This document shows, piece by piece, positions 26,233 through 34,468 of a DNA stretch of 64,000 nucleotides; the stretch's first letter is position 1, and the number at the start of each line of letters is the position of its first letter. Position numbers and translations under genes: made by a program. The stretch comes from an uncultured Lysobacter sp. (GTDB lineage: Bacteria > Pseudomonadota > Gammaproteobacteria > Xanthomonadales > Xanthomonadaceae), in contig CAMLID010000001.1 of the NCBI GenBank assembly GCA_946480055.1, positions 124,001 through 188,000 of the forward strand, read 5' to 3'. The notes beneath the pieces are model-generated. The model made no database searches and was not told the DNA's origin. It was given only the letters and a program-made list of their open reading frames with translations.

Positions 26233-26916
26233 ATGGCGCTCGTTCTGTACCAGCATCCCCTGGCTTCGTTCTGCCACAAGGTGTTGATCGCCCTGTACGA
26301 GAACCGCACCGCCTTCGAGCCGCGCTTGATCGAACGCGCCGCCGCCGACGAGCACGCGCGTTTCCTCGACCTGTGGCCGGTCGGCAAGATGCCGGTGCTG
26401 CGCGACGAAGCGCGCGATATGACCGTGCCGGAAACCAGCATCATCATCGAGTACCTGGACCGCCATTACCCGGGCCCCGAACCGCTGCTGCCGGCCGACC
26501 CGGCCGCCAACCTCGACGCGCGCCTGTGGGACCGCTTCTTCGATCTCTACGTCAGCGTGCCGATGCAGAAGATCGTGCTGGACCGCCTGCGCGGCGAAGG
26601 CGAACACGACCCGCGTGGCGTAGCCGACGCCCATGCCAGCCTGGGCATCGCCTACGGCATGATCGAGCGCCGCATGACCGGCCGCCTCTGGGCCGCCGGC
26701 GACAGCTTCGGCCTGGCCGATTGCTCGGCCGCACCGGCCTTGTTCTACGCCGGCATCGTGACTCCGTTCGGCGAGGGCCTCCCGAACCTGTCGGCTTATT
26801 TCGAACGGCTGTTGCAACGCCCCTCGTACGCGCGCGTGCTGGCCGAGGCCCGGCCCTACTTCAAACTGTTCCCCTACTACGAGCGCATGCCGGCGCGCTT
26901 TTCGGCCGAGAACTGA
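26233..26916 (+). CDS. Glutathione S-transferase family protein
   Basis: A 227-residue cytosolic GST. The thioredoxin-like N-terminal domain starts LVLYQHPLASFCHKVLIALYEN (candidate catalytic Ser/Cys near residues 11-13), has VGKMPVLRDE with the cis-Pro, and VPETSIIIEYLDRHYPG that binds glutathione; the C-terminal helical domain follows from about residue 88, with FGLADCSAAPALFYAG as the N-capping/hydrophobic staple motif. GAGGA precedes the ATG at 26233. Role (detoxification or stress protection) is not specified. It lies downstream of the NRPS operon but with 89 bases between, so membership of that transcript is open. Confidence 0.88.
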   Translation: MALVLYQHPLASFCHKVLIALYENRTAFEPRLIERAAADEHARFLDLWPVGKMPVLRDEARDMTVPETSIIIEYLDRHYPGPEPLLPADPAANLDARLWDRFFDLYVSVPMQKIVLDRLRGEGEHDPRGVADAHASLGIAYGMIERRMTGRLWAAGDSFGLADCSAAPALFYAGIVTPFGEGLPNLSAYFERLLQRPSYARVLAEARPYFKLFPYYERMPARFSAEN

Positions 26917-26942
26917 CGTGCTTGCGGCCGGCGCGTGGCTGC

Positions 26943-26965
26943 GCCATGACCTGCGAGGTCATGGC
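26943..26965. promoter_or_regulatory. Perfect inverted repeat before AraC gene
   Basis: GCCATGACCT (26943-26952) and AGGTCATGGC (26956-26965) are exact reverse complements separated by GCG. It lies 27 bases after the GST stop and 75 bases before the AraC start. With no T tract it may be a regulator site or a terminator-like hairpin. Confidence 0.5.
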
Positions 26966-27039
26966 CGGCATGCCCGCCCCTGCCTATCATCGGCAGCGAA
27001 CGCCTAGCCCATGAGGCCGTACGAGGCCGCACGAGCACG

Positions 27040-27876
27040 ATGACGGATTTCGCAGTCTCCCGTTTGTTCGACAGCGGCACCGTCGCAGTGCGCAACGTGC
27101 TGTGCGCCGGCCATTGCCGTCACCGCAGCGCCGAGGAATGCGCGTCCTCGACCCATCTGGTGTTTCCCTACCGCGGCCTCTATCTGCGCCACGTCGGCCA
27201 GGACCAATCGGTCGCCGACGCCAACCATGCCCTGCTGTTCAACGCAGGCGAGGCCTATCAGGTCAGCCACCCTGTGCTCGGCGGCGACTCCAGCCTGGTG
27301 CTGGCGATATCGGCGCCGCTGCTGCGCGAACTGGCTCCGGCTGAGCTGCTGCACAAGCGCGACGAGCTCGGCTTCAACCGCCAGTCGCTGCGCATCGACG
27401 CGCGCGCACAAGCCTTGGTCGCGTTGCTGCGGCATAGCCTGCAGATCGGCCATATCGAAGCGCTGGAAGCCGAGAGCCTGGCCCTGACCTTGGTCTGCCG
27501 CAGCCTGGGACCGCGCACTGCGCACGCCACCGCCGCGACTCATTCACGCCGGCGCCTGGTGGACCGGGTCAAAGTGCTGCTGGCCGAGAACCTGACCCGG
27601 CGCTGGAGCCTGGAGGAGATCGCGGCCGACATCGGCGGTTCGGCGGTCTACCTGACCCAGGCCTTCCAGCAGGTCGAGGGCCTGCCGCTCTATCGCTATC
27701 ATCTGCAACTGCGCCTGGCGCGCGCCCTGGACCTGATTCCGCACAGCCAGGACATGTCGGCGCTGGCCCTGGACCTGGGTTTCTCCAGCCACAGCCACTT
27801 CAGCGCCGCGTTCAAGCAGGCCTACGGCCGTACGCCCACGGCGTTCCGGCGCTCGGCCTACGCCAAGAGCGCCTGA
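27040..27876 (+). CDS. AraC family transcriptional regulator
   Basis: A 278-residue regulator. The N-terminal cupin-like ligand domain (residues 1-150; HLVFPYRGLYLRHVG, NAGEAYQVSHP) is of the type seen in AraC proteins that sense small effectors, and the C-terminal double HTH (about 172-275) has RRWSLEEIAADIGGSAVYLTQAF and the family signature DMSALALDLGFSSHSHFSAAFKQAYG. It probably activates the three-gene operon starting 109 bases downstream on the same strand (metal-binding-like peptide, hydrolase, reductase). Candidate operator: the inverted repeat at 26943-26965 upstream of its own gene. Confidence 0.9.
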   Translation: MTDFAVSRLFDSGTVAVRNVLCAGHCRHRSAEECASSTHLVFPYRGLYLRHVGQDQSVADANHALLFNAGEAYQVSHPVLGGDSSLVLAISAPLLRELAPAELLHKRDELGFNRQSLRIDARAQALVALLRHSLQIGHIEALEAESLALTLVCRSLGPRTAHATAATHSRRRLVDRVKVLLAENLTRRWSLEEIAADIGGSAVYLTQAFQQVEGLPLYRYHLQLRLARALDLIPHSQDMSALALDLGFSSHSHFSAAFKQAYGRTPTAFRRSAYAKSA

Positions 27877-27984
27877 TTCCGGTGCGCGGGCGGATCGCCG
27901 AACGCTAAAGATTCCGACAGCGGCCGCACCGCCCCGATGGTCTCCTGATGACGCCCGGACGACGGGTCAGAATCGGAGAACCTC

Positions 27985-28122
27985 ATGAACGAAAACACCT
28001 GCGCCGCTTGCGACTGCGAGCTGGACGACCAGGCCATCGCGGTCAGCGTCGGCGGCCATACCGTCGAAGTCTGCTGCGAAGAATGCGCGCAGAAGCTGCG
28101 CGAAGCGGACGTGCGGCTATGA
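27985..28122 (+). CDS. Tiny Cys-rich (TRASH-like) putative metal-binding protein
   Basis: A 45-codon gene with a GGAGAAC ribosome site before the ATG. The product MNENTCAACDCELDDQAI continues to VEVCCEECAQKLRE: CxxC plus C and CC..C clusters on two sides of a GGHTV turn, the arrangement of TRASH/YHS-like or zinc-ribbon metal-binding peptides. Its stop overlaps the following hydrolase ATG (ATGA at 28119-28122), a strong sign that it is translated. It may deliver or sense a metal for the coupled enzymes; this is inference. It was probably missed by length cutoffs. Confidence 0.72.
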   Translation: MNENTCAACDCELDDQAIAVSVGGHTVEVCCEECAQKLREADVRL

Positions 28123-29012
28123 ACGGCGAGACCTACTTCGCCGCGCGCCGCTCGGTCGCCACACCCTCGGGCCGGATCAGCTACGTCGAACAGGGCCAGG
28201 GCCCGGTCGCGCTGTTCGTTCACGGCGTGTTGCTCAACGGCTATCTGTGGCGCCATCAGCTCGCGGAACTGGGCGACAGCCGACATTGCATCGCGGTCGA
28301 CCTGCTCGCGCACGGCTACACCGAGGCCGGCGACGGCCAGGACGTGTCGGTCACCGCCAACGCGCACATGCTGGCGCAGTTCCTCGATGCGCTGGGCATC
28401 GACCGCGTCGACCTGGTCGGCAACGACAGCGGCGGCGGCGTTTGCCAGATCTTCGCCGCGCTTTACCCGCAGCGCATCCGCAGCCTGGCGCTGAGCAATT
28501 GCGACGCCCACGACAACTGGCCGCCGGAGGCTTTCAAGCCCTTCGTCGCAATGGTCGCGGCGGGCGGACTGGGCGATACGCTGCGGGCCATGCTGGCCGA
28601 CAAGGCGGTGTTCCGCACCGCGTTGGCACCGGCCTACGAGCGACCCGAACAAATCGCGGACGCGACCATCGACACCTACCTGCGACCGCTGTTGGATCCG
28701 GCCCGACGTCTGGGCGAACTGGAACGCTTCGTCAATGCCTTCGATTGCCGCCACACCCTGGCGATCGAGGACGGACTGCGCCGCCTGCAGGCACCGACCC
28801 TGATCGCCTGGGGCACCGACGATATCTACTTCCCGCTGGCCTGGTCGGTCTGGCTGCAGCAGACCATCCCCGGCACCGTGCGACGGGTCGAGTTCGATGG
28901 CGCGCGCATCTTCTTCCCCGAAGAGCGCTGGCAGGACTTCAATCGCGAACTGCGCGCGCATTGGCAGACGCACTCCGTCGAAACCGCGGACGCGCAGGCG
29001 GCCACCGCATGA
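28119..29012 (+). CDS. Alpha/beta hydrolase with Asp nucleophile and no visible catalytic His
   Basis: A 297-residue cytosolic hydrolase-fold protein of the haloalkane dehalogenase-like branch. HGVLLNGYLWRHQL (oxyanion), DLLAHGYTEAG, elbow VGNDSGGGVCQIF with Asp as likely nucleophile and WGTDDIYFPL acid are all visible. At the place of the catalytic His the sequence is FDGARIFFPEERW, where active relatives usually have a His before FFPEE or HFPHEE, so the last triad member seems missing. It may be non-hydrolytic, use a different residue, or bind a ligand. ATGA overlaps join it to genes on both sides. Confidence 0.8.
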   Translation: MNGETYFAARRSVATPSGRISYVEQGQGPVALFVHGVLLNGYLWRHQLAELGDSRHCIAVDLLAHGYTEAGDGQDVSVTANAHMLAQFLDALGIDRVDLVGNDSGGGVCQIFAALYPQRIRSLALSNCDAHDNWPPEAFKPFVAMVAAGGLGDTLRAMLADKAVFRTALAPAYERPEQIADATIDTYLRPLLDPARRLGELERFVNAFDCRHTLAIEDGLRRLQAPTLIAWGTDDIYFPLAWSVWLQQTIPGTVRRVEFDGARIFFPEERWQDFNRELRAHWQTHSVETADAQAATA

Positions 29013-30055
29013 GCCGCACTCAGATCCGTGCCGCGGCATCGGCAGGCAAGGCCGTCGCTGTCTACGGCGCCTACGGTCATACCGCACGCTTCGTGATTGA
29101 CGAACTGCTCCGGCGCGGCCTGGTGCCGCGCCTGTGCGGGCGCGATGCCGCCAAGCTGGCGGAGCTAGCCGACGCCTATCCGCATTTGCAGCGATGCCAG
29201 GCCTCGATCGAAGACCCGCGATCGCTGGATCGGATGCTGCAAGGCGCCTTCGCGGTGCTCAACTGCGCCGGCCCGTTCCTCGACACCGCCGCACCAGTGC
29301 TGGAAGCGGCGTTGCGCGCGGGGCTGCCCTATCTCGACCTGTGCGCCGAGCAAGGCGCGGTACTCGATCTGGTGACGGACTACGACGAGCAGGCGCGCGC
29401 CGCCAGCGTCGTCGCGATTCCGGCCATGGCCTTCTTCGGCGGCCTGGCCGATCTGCTGACCACCGCCGCGCTGGGCGGTGCGCCGGATGCGGACGCGGTC
29501 GAGATCGCGGTCGCATTGGACAGCTGGCATCCGACCCTGGGCACGCGCGTGACCGGTCAGCGCAACCAGCGTCCGCGATTAGTGATCGCCGATGGCCGGC
29601 TCGCTCCGCTGGCGCAACCGCCGGCGACCCGCGAATGGACGTTTCCGCCCCCGTTCGGCGTGCAAGCGACCCTGGCCCTGCCGTTCTCGGAAATCGCCAT
29701 CTTGTCGCGGCATCTGCGCTGCGCTCAAGTCGACTCGTACATGAACCTGACCGCCGTGCAGGACGTGCGCGATCCCGGCACACCGACGCCGACCGCAGTC
29801 GATGAAAGCGGGCGATCGGCGCAACGCTACGTCGTCGACGTGCAGGTACGCCGGCATGGCCGCTCGCAGCGGGCGACCGCGCAGGGCCAGGACATCTACG
29901 CGGTCAGCGCGCCGCTGATCGTGGAGGCGCTGGTGCGCATACTCGACGGTCGTGCGAAAGCCGTGGGCGTGGTCGCCCCCGGCCAGGCCTTCGACGCCGC
30001 GGACTTCCTGACGTCGTTGACTACTCTGGAATGGACGCTGGATCAGAACCCGTGA
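29009..30055 (+). CDS. Saccharopine dehydrogenase-like NAD(P)-binding protein
   Basis: A 348-residue Rossmann-fold oxidoreductase. The nucleotide site is KAVAVYGAYGHTARFVIDELLRRG (14-37), with LCGRDAAKLAELA providing the second-strand Arg expected for NADP, then VLNCAGPFLDTAAPVLEAALRAGLPYLDLCAEQ, the standard saccharopine_dh/trans-enoyl-reductase-like signature. Substrate is unknown; such proteins reduce or isomerise lipids, amino acids or ketones. Starts within the stop of the hydrolase (ATGA) and closes the operon, followed by a 12-bp stem terminator-like hairpin. Confidence 0.85.
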   Translation: MSRTQIRAAASAGKAVAVYGAYGHTARFVIDELLRRGLVPRLCGRDAAKLAELADAYPHLQRCQASIEDPRSLDRMLQGAFAVLNCAGPFLDTAAPVLEAALRAGLPYLDLCAEQGAVLDLVTDYDEQARAASVVAIPAMAFFGGLADLLTTAALGGAPDADAVEIAVALDSWHPTLGTRVTGQRNQRPRLVIADGRLAPLAQPPATREWTFPPPFGVQATLALPFSEIAILSRHLRCAQVDSYMNLTAVQDVRDPGTPTPTAVDESGRSAQRYVVDVQVRRHGRSQRATAQGQDIYAVSAPLIVEALVRILDGRAKAVGVVAPGQAFDAADFLTSLTTLEWTLDQNP

Positions 30056-30062
30056 TTCGGAT

Positions 30063-30095
30063 CGACCGGCGGGCCGCGCGACTGCCCGCCGGTCG
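30063..30095. terminator. Hairpin between convergent genes
   Basis: CGACCGGCGGGC (30063-30074) pairs perfectly with GCCCGCCGGTCG (30084-30095), with a 9-base loop, in the 44-base gap between the reductase stop and the membrane-protein stop. A bidirectional terminator is likely, although no run of T follows on either strand. Confidence 0.6.
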
Positions 30096-30099
30096 CGAT

Positions 30100-31014
30100 T
30101 CAATAGAATGCGATGCCCGGACGCAGCACCAGATGGAACACCAGAGTCAGCGCGATCAGCGCCAGCAGCGGAACCGTGATCGAGCGCACCGGTGCGGCCT
30201 CGCCTGCACGCGAGGGGATCGCGAACCAGGCCGCGGCCTGCATCCACGCCACGCCGATCACGTATTCGGCCACAGGCACGATCGCGACCTGATCCAGGCT
30301 GCCCGGCACCCGCATCGCCAGGATCAGCGGCAGCGCCAACAATCCCGGCAGGGTCGCGACGCGGAACACGAAACCGTTGCGCCGGCCCGGCGTGGCGATT
30401 TGCTCCGCGTGTGTGGCCAAGGCCAGCAGCGGGCGCAGCAAGCGGACCGCGATCCACACGATCAAGGCCATCACCAGCAAGGCCGTGGCAGTCTTGGTCG
30501 CGGCGCTCCACTGCAGGTACTCCATCGCCATGCCCACGTCGTTGCCGGGGAAGATCGCACCGACCACGAACTGCGGCAGCGCCTGGAAGCAGCCGTGGAA
30601 GACCATCCACAGGGCGAACAAGCGCCACAGCGCCGAGCGCGGTGGGCAGCGTCGCAGCCAGTACGCGCAGATCGCGGCGACGATCAGCGTCGCCACTGCG
30701 CCGGTGCCCTGGAACAGTTTGGCCAGAGGGTCGTCGCCGTCCCAATGGTGGTTGTTGTGGAACAGCGTCGTGCGCAGCCCGGGCGTGAACGCCTTGGGCA
30801 GCACCAGGAACAGTTCCTGGATGAAGAAGATCAGGCTGAAGCACAGCGCGTAGAGCAGCATCGAGGCCAGGATCAGCTTCCAGTCCCAGATCGGATGCTC
30901 CGCCGGTGTGGCCGCGCGGTCGCGACGGCGCAGCAGCCCGGCCAGGCCCAGCAGCGAGGGGCCGCCCAGCGCGAACGAAGGAGCGAAGACGGAGAGAAAA
31001 CCGGTGGCGGTCAT
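30100..31014 (-). CDS. Multi-pass membrane protein of unknown function
   Basis: A 304-residue inner-membrane protein with about eight hydrophobic segments (for example residues 10-27, 46-70, 102-120, 129-152, 170-192, 216-233, 240-260 and 278-300). The conserved-looking loop RTTLFHNNHHWDGDD and PQFVVGAIFPGNDVGMAMEYLQ carry His and Asp residues that could bind metal. I do not recognise a family with certainty. Same strand as the two following hypothetical genes, so an operon with a shared promoter is possible but the 72-base and longer gaps leave it uncertain. Confidence 0.65.
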   Translation of the reverse strand: MTATGFLSVFAPSFALGGPSLLGLAGLLRRRDRAATPAEHPIWDWKLILASMLLYALCFSLIFFIQELFLVLPKAFTPGLRTTLFHNNHHWDGDDPLAKLFQGTGAVATLIVAAICAYWLRRCPPRSALWRLFALWMVFHGCFQALPQFVVGAIFPGNDVGMAMEYLQWSAATKTATALLVMALIVWIAVRLLRPLLALATHAEQIATPGRRNGFVFRVATLPGLLALPLILAMRVPGSLDQVAIVPVAEYVIGVAWMQAAAWFAIPSRAGEAAPVRSITVPLLALIALTLVFHLVLRPGIAFY

Positions 31015-31086
31015 GCTGTCGCGCGCTAGCTGGTCCAGGCGCGAGTGTAGGGCCAGTCGCGCCCGCGCCGCGATCTCGCGGACGGA

Positions 31087-31623
31087 CTAATGGCGGAATT
31101 CGTAGAGCACGTCTTCGCGCATGCGCTCGAGCCAGTCGCCGGTCAAGGCCTGCACCGACACGGTCTGGCGGCCCTGCAGCGCGATGTCGGCGTACAGGGC
31201 GCCGTGGTAGTCGTGCAGCAGCAAGCCGATCCGGGCGCGGCTGTCGTAGGCCAGCGCCTCGCCGATAAAGGCGATCCACGATGCCAGGGCCCCACGCACC
31301 GTGCCGTCGGCTTCGCGCTTGGCCTGCTGTTGGGCCTGGGCACGCGCGATCTTGGCCTCGCTCCAGCCTTTGCGGCGCATCCGCTGTGCGGCTTCGGCCG
31401 GGTCGGCTTGATGTCGCAAACGCTCCGGCGCCAGCCTGCCCAAGGGCGTATCGCAATCACAATGGCCCAGGGTGGTCAGGAAGTAGCGCAAATCGGGACC
31501 GATCTGGCGCTCGATGCTCTCGTTCGACATCGGCTGCAACTGCCGGCCATGGCGACGCGCGATGGCGTCCAGGGCGGCGGCATCGGCGGTGACCGGGAGG
31601 GTGGCGGTGATGAAGCGGCACAT
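31087..31623 (-). CDS. Hypothetical protein
   Basis: A 178-residue cytosolic protein without a recognised family. The N-terminus MCRFITATLPVTADAAAL resembles small conserved proteins of xanthomonads; LGHCDCDTPLG has a Cys pair and Asp that could bind metal; the middle is a charged helix (KGWSEAKIARAQAQQQAKRE), and LLHDYHGALYADI precedes the C-terminus. No signal peptide. Between the membrane protein and the zinc-ribbon-like protein, all on the minus strand. Confidence 0.62.
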   Translation of the reverse strand: MCRFITATLPVTADAAALDAIARRHGRQLQPMSNESIERQIGPDLRYFLTTLGHCDCDTPLGRLAPERLRHQADPAEAAQRMRRKGWSEAKIARAQAQQQAKREADGTVRGALASWIAFIGEALAYDSRARIGLLLHDYHGALYADIALQGRQTVSVQALTGDWLERMREDVLYEFRH

Positions 31624-31653
31624 GCGGCAAGTTTATGCGAAGCCAGGGCGAGA

Positions 31654-32013
31654 TCAGGATGCGTCCGGAACGTCGGTGGCCCGAACCTCGCCGCAAGCGG
31701 CGCAGAAGCTCGCATGCTGCGTGCGCAACGGCTTACTGCAGGCCGGGCACGGCGGGCCATACATGGCTATTCGGTGATGCCACAGCGCATTGACATTGGC
31801 CTCGCGGAGGCCGGTCAGGCTTTCGTAGACTTGCAGCGCTGACGCGTCAGGCGCGCGCTCCATCGCTTCCTTGAACGAGCAACCGTCTCGGACGCGGTAG
31901 TCCTGTATGTCCTGGATGCCTTTGAGCAACGCTGGCTCGAGCAGCGTCCACTCGCGCTCGTCGAGCATCGGCACGACGCTCTGGCAACGCCAGCAGTACA
32001 GATCATTGGCCAT
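31654..32013 (-). CDS. Small protein with two zinc-ribbon-like CxxC clusters
   Basis: A 119-residue protein with CWRC near the N-terminus (residues 7-10) and CPAC...CAAC near the C-terminus (around 89-107), a treble of knuckles suggesting one or two structural zinc sites. The centre (EWTLLEPALLKGIQDIQDYR) is helical. The family is not recognised. It lies 30 bases upstream of the preceding hypothetical gene on the same strand and is likely co-transcribed with it; 27 bases separate it from the next exported protein. Confidence 0.65.
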   Translation of the reverse strand: MANDLYCWRCQSVVPMLDEREWTLLEPALLKGIQDIQDYRVRDGCSFKEAMERAPDASALQVYESLTGLREANVNALWHHRIAMYGPPCPACSKPLRTQHASFCAACGEVRATDVPDAS

Positions 32014-32040
32014 GCTCGATCGCGCGCTCGGCCTGCGGCC

Positions 32041-32625
32041 TTACTTGCCGAAACTCAACAGCAACTGATCCTGTTCCGGGAACATCGCAGCGAACGACAG
32101 TGCCTTCACCGAAGCGTCCGGCACCGAGGCCATGCGCTTGCACGCATCCGCCGGTCCCACGCCCAACAGCTCGGCGGCCTGGCTGAGGTTGGTTTCCGCG
32201 GTCTGCGCCGCATTGGCCTTAATGCTCGCCCAGATCGGCTCATAGTCGATCCGCAGCCGCGCGTAGACGATGGCGGTGGCCTCCGCCTCGGAGGTATGCT
32301 GGGCGTTGAAACGTCGAGCGTACGGCGCGATGTCGACGCCCTGCTTGCGGCAATGGCCGACATAGGTGTCGGTGTTGACGCGTAGATAGAGCGAGTAGTT
32401 GTCGGCGACCGCGTTGGCGAGCTGGCCGATGTTCTTGAATACCGCGTCCTGCGCGCCTGCACGCTCCTGTGCGACCGTCTGCATTGCCTCGGCGATCGGC
32501 CGGTTTGGGTAGCGAGTTTTCGCCAAGCGCACTATCTCGACCAGTTCGCTGGACACATCCTTCGCCGACGCGGGGAGTGCCAGGCAGGCCAGGCAGACCG
32601 CGGCGAGTACTTCCAGGTGTTTCAT
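32041..32625 (-). CDS. Exported hypothetical protein
   Basis: A 194-residue secreted or periplasmic protein. The signal peptide MKHLEVLAAVCLACLALPASAKD (cleavage at ASA-KD near residue 21) fixes the ATG at 32625. The mature part is a soluble helical protein with NYSLYLRVNTDTYVGHC and YEPIWASIKANAAQT and two or three Cys (HCRKQ, ADACKRM), which may form a disulfide. No family recognised. It heads the minus-strand cluster of hypothetical genes 32625 to 30100. Confidence 0.68.
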   Translation of the reverse strand: MKHLEVLAAVCLACLALPASAKDVSSELVEIVRLAKTRYPNRPIAEAMQTVAQERAGAQDAVFKNIGQLANAVADNYSLYLRVNTDTYVGHCRKQGVDIAPYARRFNAQHTSEAEATAIVYARLRIDYEPIWASIKANAAQTAETNLSQAAELLGVGPADACKRMASVPDASVKALSFAAMFPEQDQLLLSFGK

Positions 32626-32775
32626 GCGATCTCCGAATGCGAACGGCGCCACCCGTCCCCACGGCGGCTGCCGCCAGCCTAGCAAGCCCGGCAGCCGGTC
32701 GGTGCTGAGACCAAGGCGTCCGGCATGCGCGCGATGCGCCTCGCCCATCCTACGATGCGACGAATAGCTCCGCGC

Positions 32776-34254
32776 TTACGGCTGCTGTCGCAGCTTGCGC
32801 AGATGCTCGACCGCATTGCCGTTGCTCGGCGACAAGTCCAGCGAGCGCTGGTAGTTGGCGATCGCGCGATCGCTGTCGCCCGCCAGTTCGTAGGCCTCGC
32901 CCAGGCTGTCGAAAGCGTTCCAGCTATCGGGCCACTGCTGCGCGGCGTAGCCGAACAGCGCCACTGCCTGGGCGATCTGCTTGTCCGCGAGCAGCCGGTA
33001 GCCCCACTGGTTGAGATATTCCTCGGTCAGGTGCAAGGCCTGGTGCTCGCGCTTGACCTGCGCCACCGTGCCGGCGACGTCCCGGTAGTCGCCGGCCTGC
33101 AGCGCCGTTTCCAGTGCACTCAGCACCGGCGGCTTGCCCCACATGGCTTCCGATGCGCGATTCGCCAGTTCCTGCAGTTGTCCCTGCGCCTCGCCCGGCC
33201 GGTTCGCCAGCAGGACGATGCCGTAGCCGCGCTGCGGATACATCTCGATATAGCTGGAGAAACCGAAGGTCCCGCCCGAGTGGCGCAGACGCAGCTGGTC
33301 GTCGACGGTCTTGCTGATGATCCAGTTGAAGCCGACCGCGATGTTGTCGGCATCGCCCCAGGCCGGGGTCTGGCTCAGACGGATCGCCGCATCCTTGGCG
33401 GCGAGCTGCGCGCTCAAGAATTTCGCCAGATCGGCCGCGCTGTAACGCAGGCCGCCGCCGGCCAGGACCGAGCGCGCATCCAGCGCCGGCATCACGGCGC
33501 GCTCCTTGTTGTAGCCGGTCGCCAGCAGCGCGGCGCGCGCATCGCCGGTGCCCGCGCTCATGCCCAGCGGCTGCTCGACGTAGCGCGCCAGCAGGATCTC
33601 GTAGGGCTGGCCGTAAACGCGTTCGAGGATGCCGCCCATCAGGTTGGCGGCCAGGTTCGAGTGACGCGGCTCGTGTCCGGGCCGATCGATCAGGCTGGCC
33701 GAGGCTAGCGCCGTGTACACGTCCTGATCGGTGATGCGTTTAAGCGTGGCGACGGCCTGGAACGGCGCCTGCTCGGCGTCGGCCGGCAGCGCCGGCAGGT
33801 TGTCCGGCAAGGCCGAACTGGTGTTGGCCAGGTGGATCAGGCGCACCGGCTCGCCCTCGAACGCGAGTTTGGGGTACTCGCCCGGCAGATAGCGGCGGAT
33901 GTCGTCCTGCAGTCCGGCCTTGCCTTCGCCGACCGCGTTGGCCAGGACCAGCGAGGTGAAGATCTTGGTGATCGAACCGATCTCGTAGAGCGTCTGCTCG
34001 GTCGGCACCTGCGGCTTCTGCCGCGACACCGTGCCGAAGTTGTAGAACCTCGTGTGGCCGTTCTCGACCACCGCGATCGACAGCCCGTCGGAACGGTCGG
34101 CCGCGACGAACTCCGCACCCAGGCGCCGGAACACGTCGTCCACCTCGTCCGCCTTGCTCGGCGCGGGCGCCGTGGCCTGCGGCTCCGCCGCCCCCACCGG
34201 GCCCACGACCGCACTCAATACCCAGGCAGCTGCGACTACGGCGAGACGGTTCAT
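32776..34254 (-). CDS. Periplasmic serine beta-lactamase-family hydrolase with TPR tail
   Basis: A 492-residue exported protein (signal MNRLAVVAAAWVLSAVVGPVGA). Residues 38-360 are a class C beta-lactamase/DD-peptidase-like domain: SITK with Ser94 and Lys97, RHSNLAANL in place of Tyr-x-Asn, and LRHSGGTFGF as the KTG-like third motif. Residues 385-492 are TPR repeats (EEYLNQWGYRLLADKQIAQ, WNAFDSLGEAYELAGDSDRA, LDLSPSNGNAVEHL). The fold could hydrolyse peptidoglycan-like or amide esters or act as an esterase. Divergent from a second serine hydrolase gene starting at 34469, with 214 bases between. Confidence 0.85.
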   Translation of the reverse strand: MNRLAVVAAAWVLSAVVGPVGAAEPQATAPAPSKADEVDDVFRRLGAEFVAADRSDGLSIAVVENGHTRFYNFGTVSRQKPQVPTEQTLYEIGSITKIFTSLVLANAVGEGKAGLQDDIRRYLPGEYPKLAFEGEPVRLIHLANTSSALPDNLPALPADAEQAPFQAVATLKRITDQDVYTALASASLIDRPGHEPRHSNLAANLMGGILERVYGQPYEILLARYVEQPLGMSAGTGDARAALLATGYNKERAVMPALDARSVLAGGGLRYSAADLAKFLSAQLAAKDAAIRLSQTPAWGDADNIAVGFNWIISKTVDDQLRLRHSGGTFGFSSYIEMYPQRGYGIVLLANRPGEAQGQLQELANRASEAMWGKPPVLSALETALQAGDYRDVAGTVAQVKREHQALHLTEEYLNQWGYRLLADKQIAQAVALFGYAAQQWPDSWNAFDSLGEAYELAGDSDRAIANYQRSLDLSPSNGNAVEHLRKLRQQP

Positions 34255-34468
34255 ACGAGCCCAGTGGGTTGGAGAACGGCGGAGCCTATAGATGCCCCAT
34301 CCGGGTGACAAGTGAGGTCGCCGACCGCGCGCATCGCGCCATGACAGGCGTCGGGCCGGCGGCAATAAGGCCTGCAGGCGCAACTTCAGAATTCTTCACT
34401 CGCCGATCAGGCACTTCATACGCAATGCGGCTGTGATCTCGGCTCCTTCCATCAACGAGAGCCGACCC

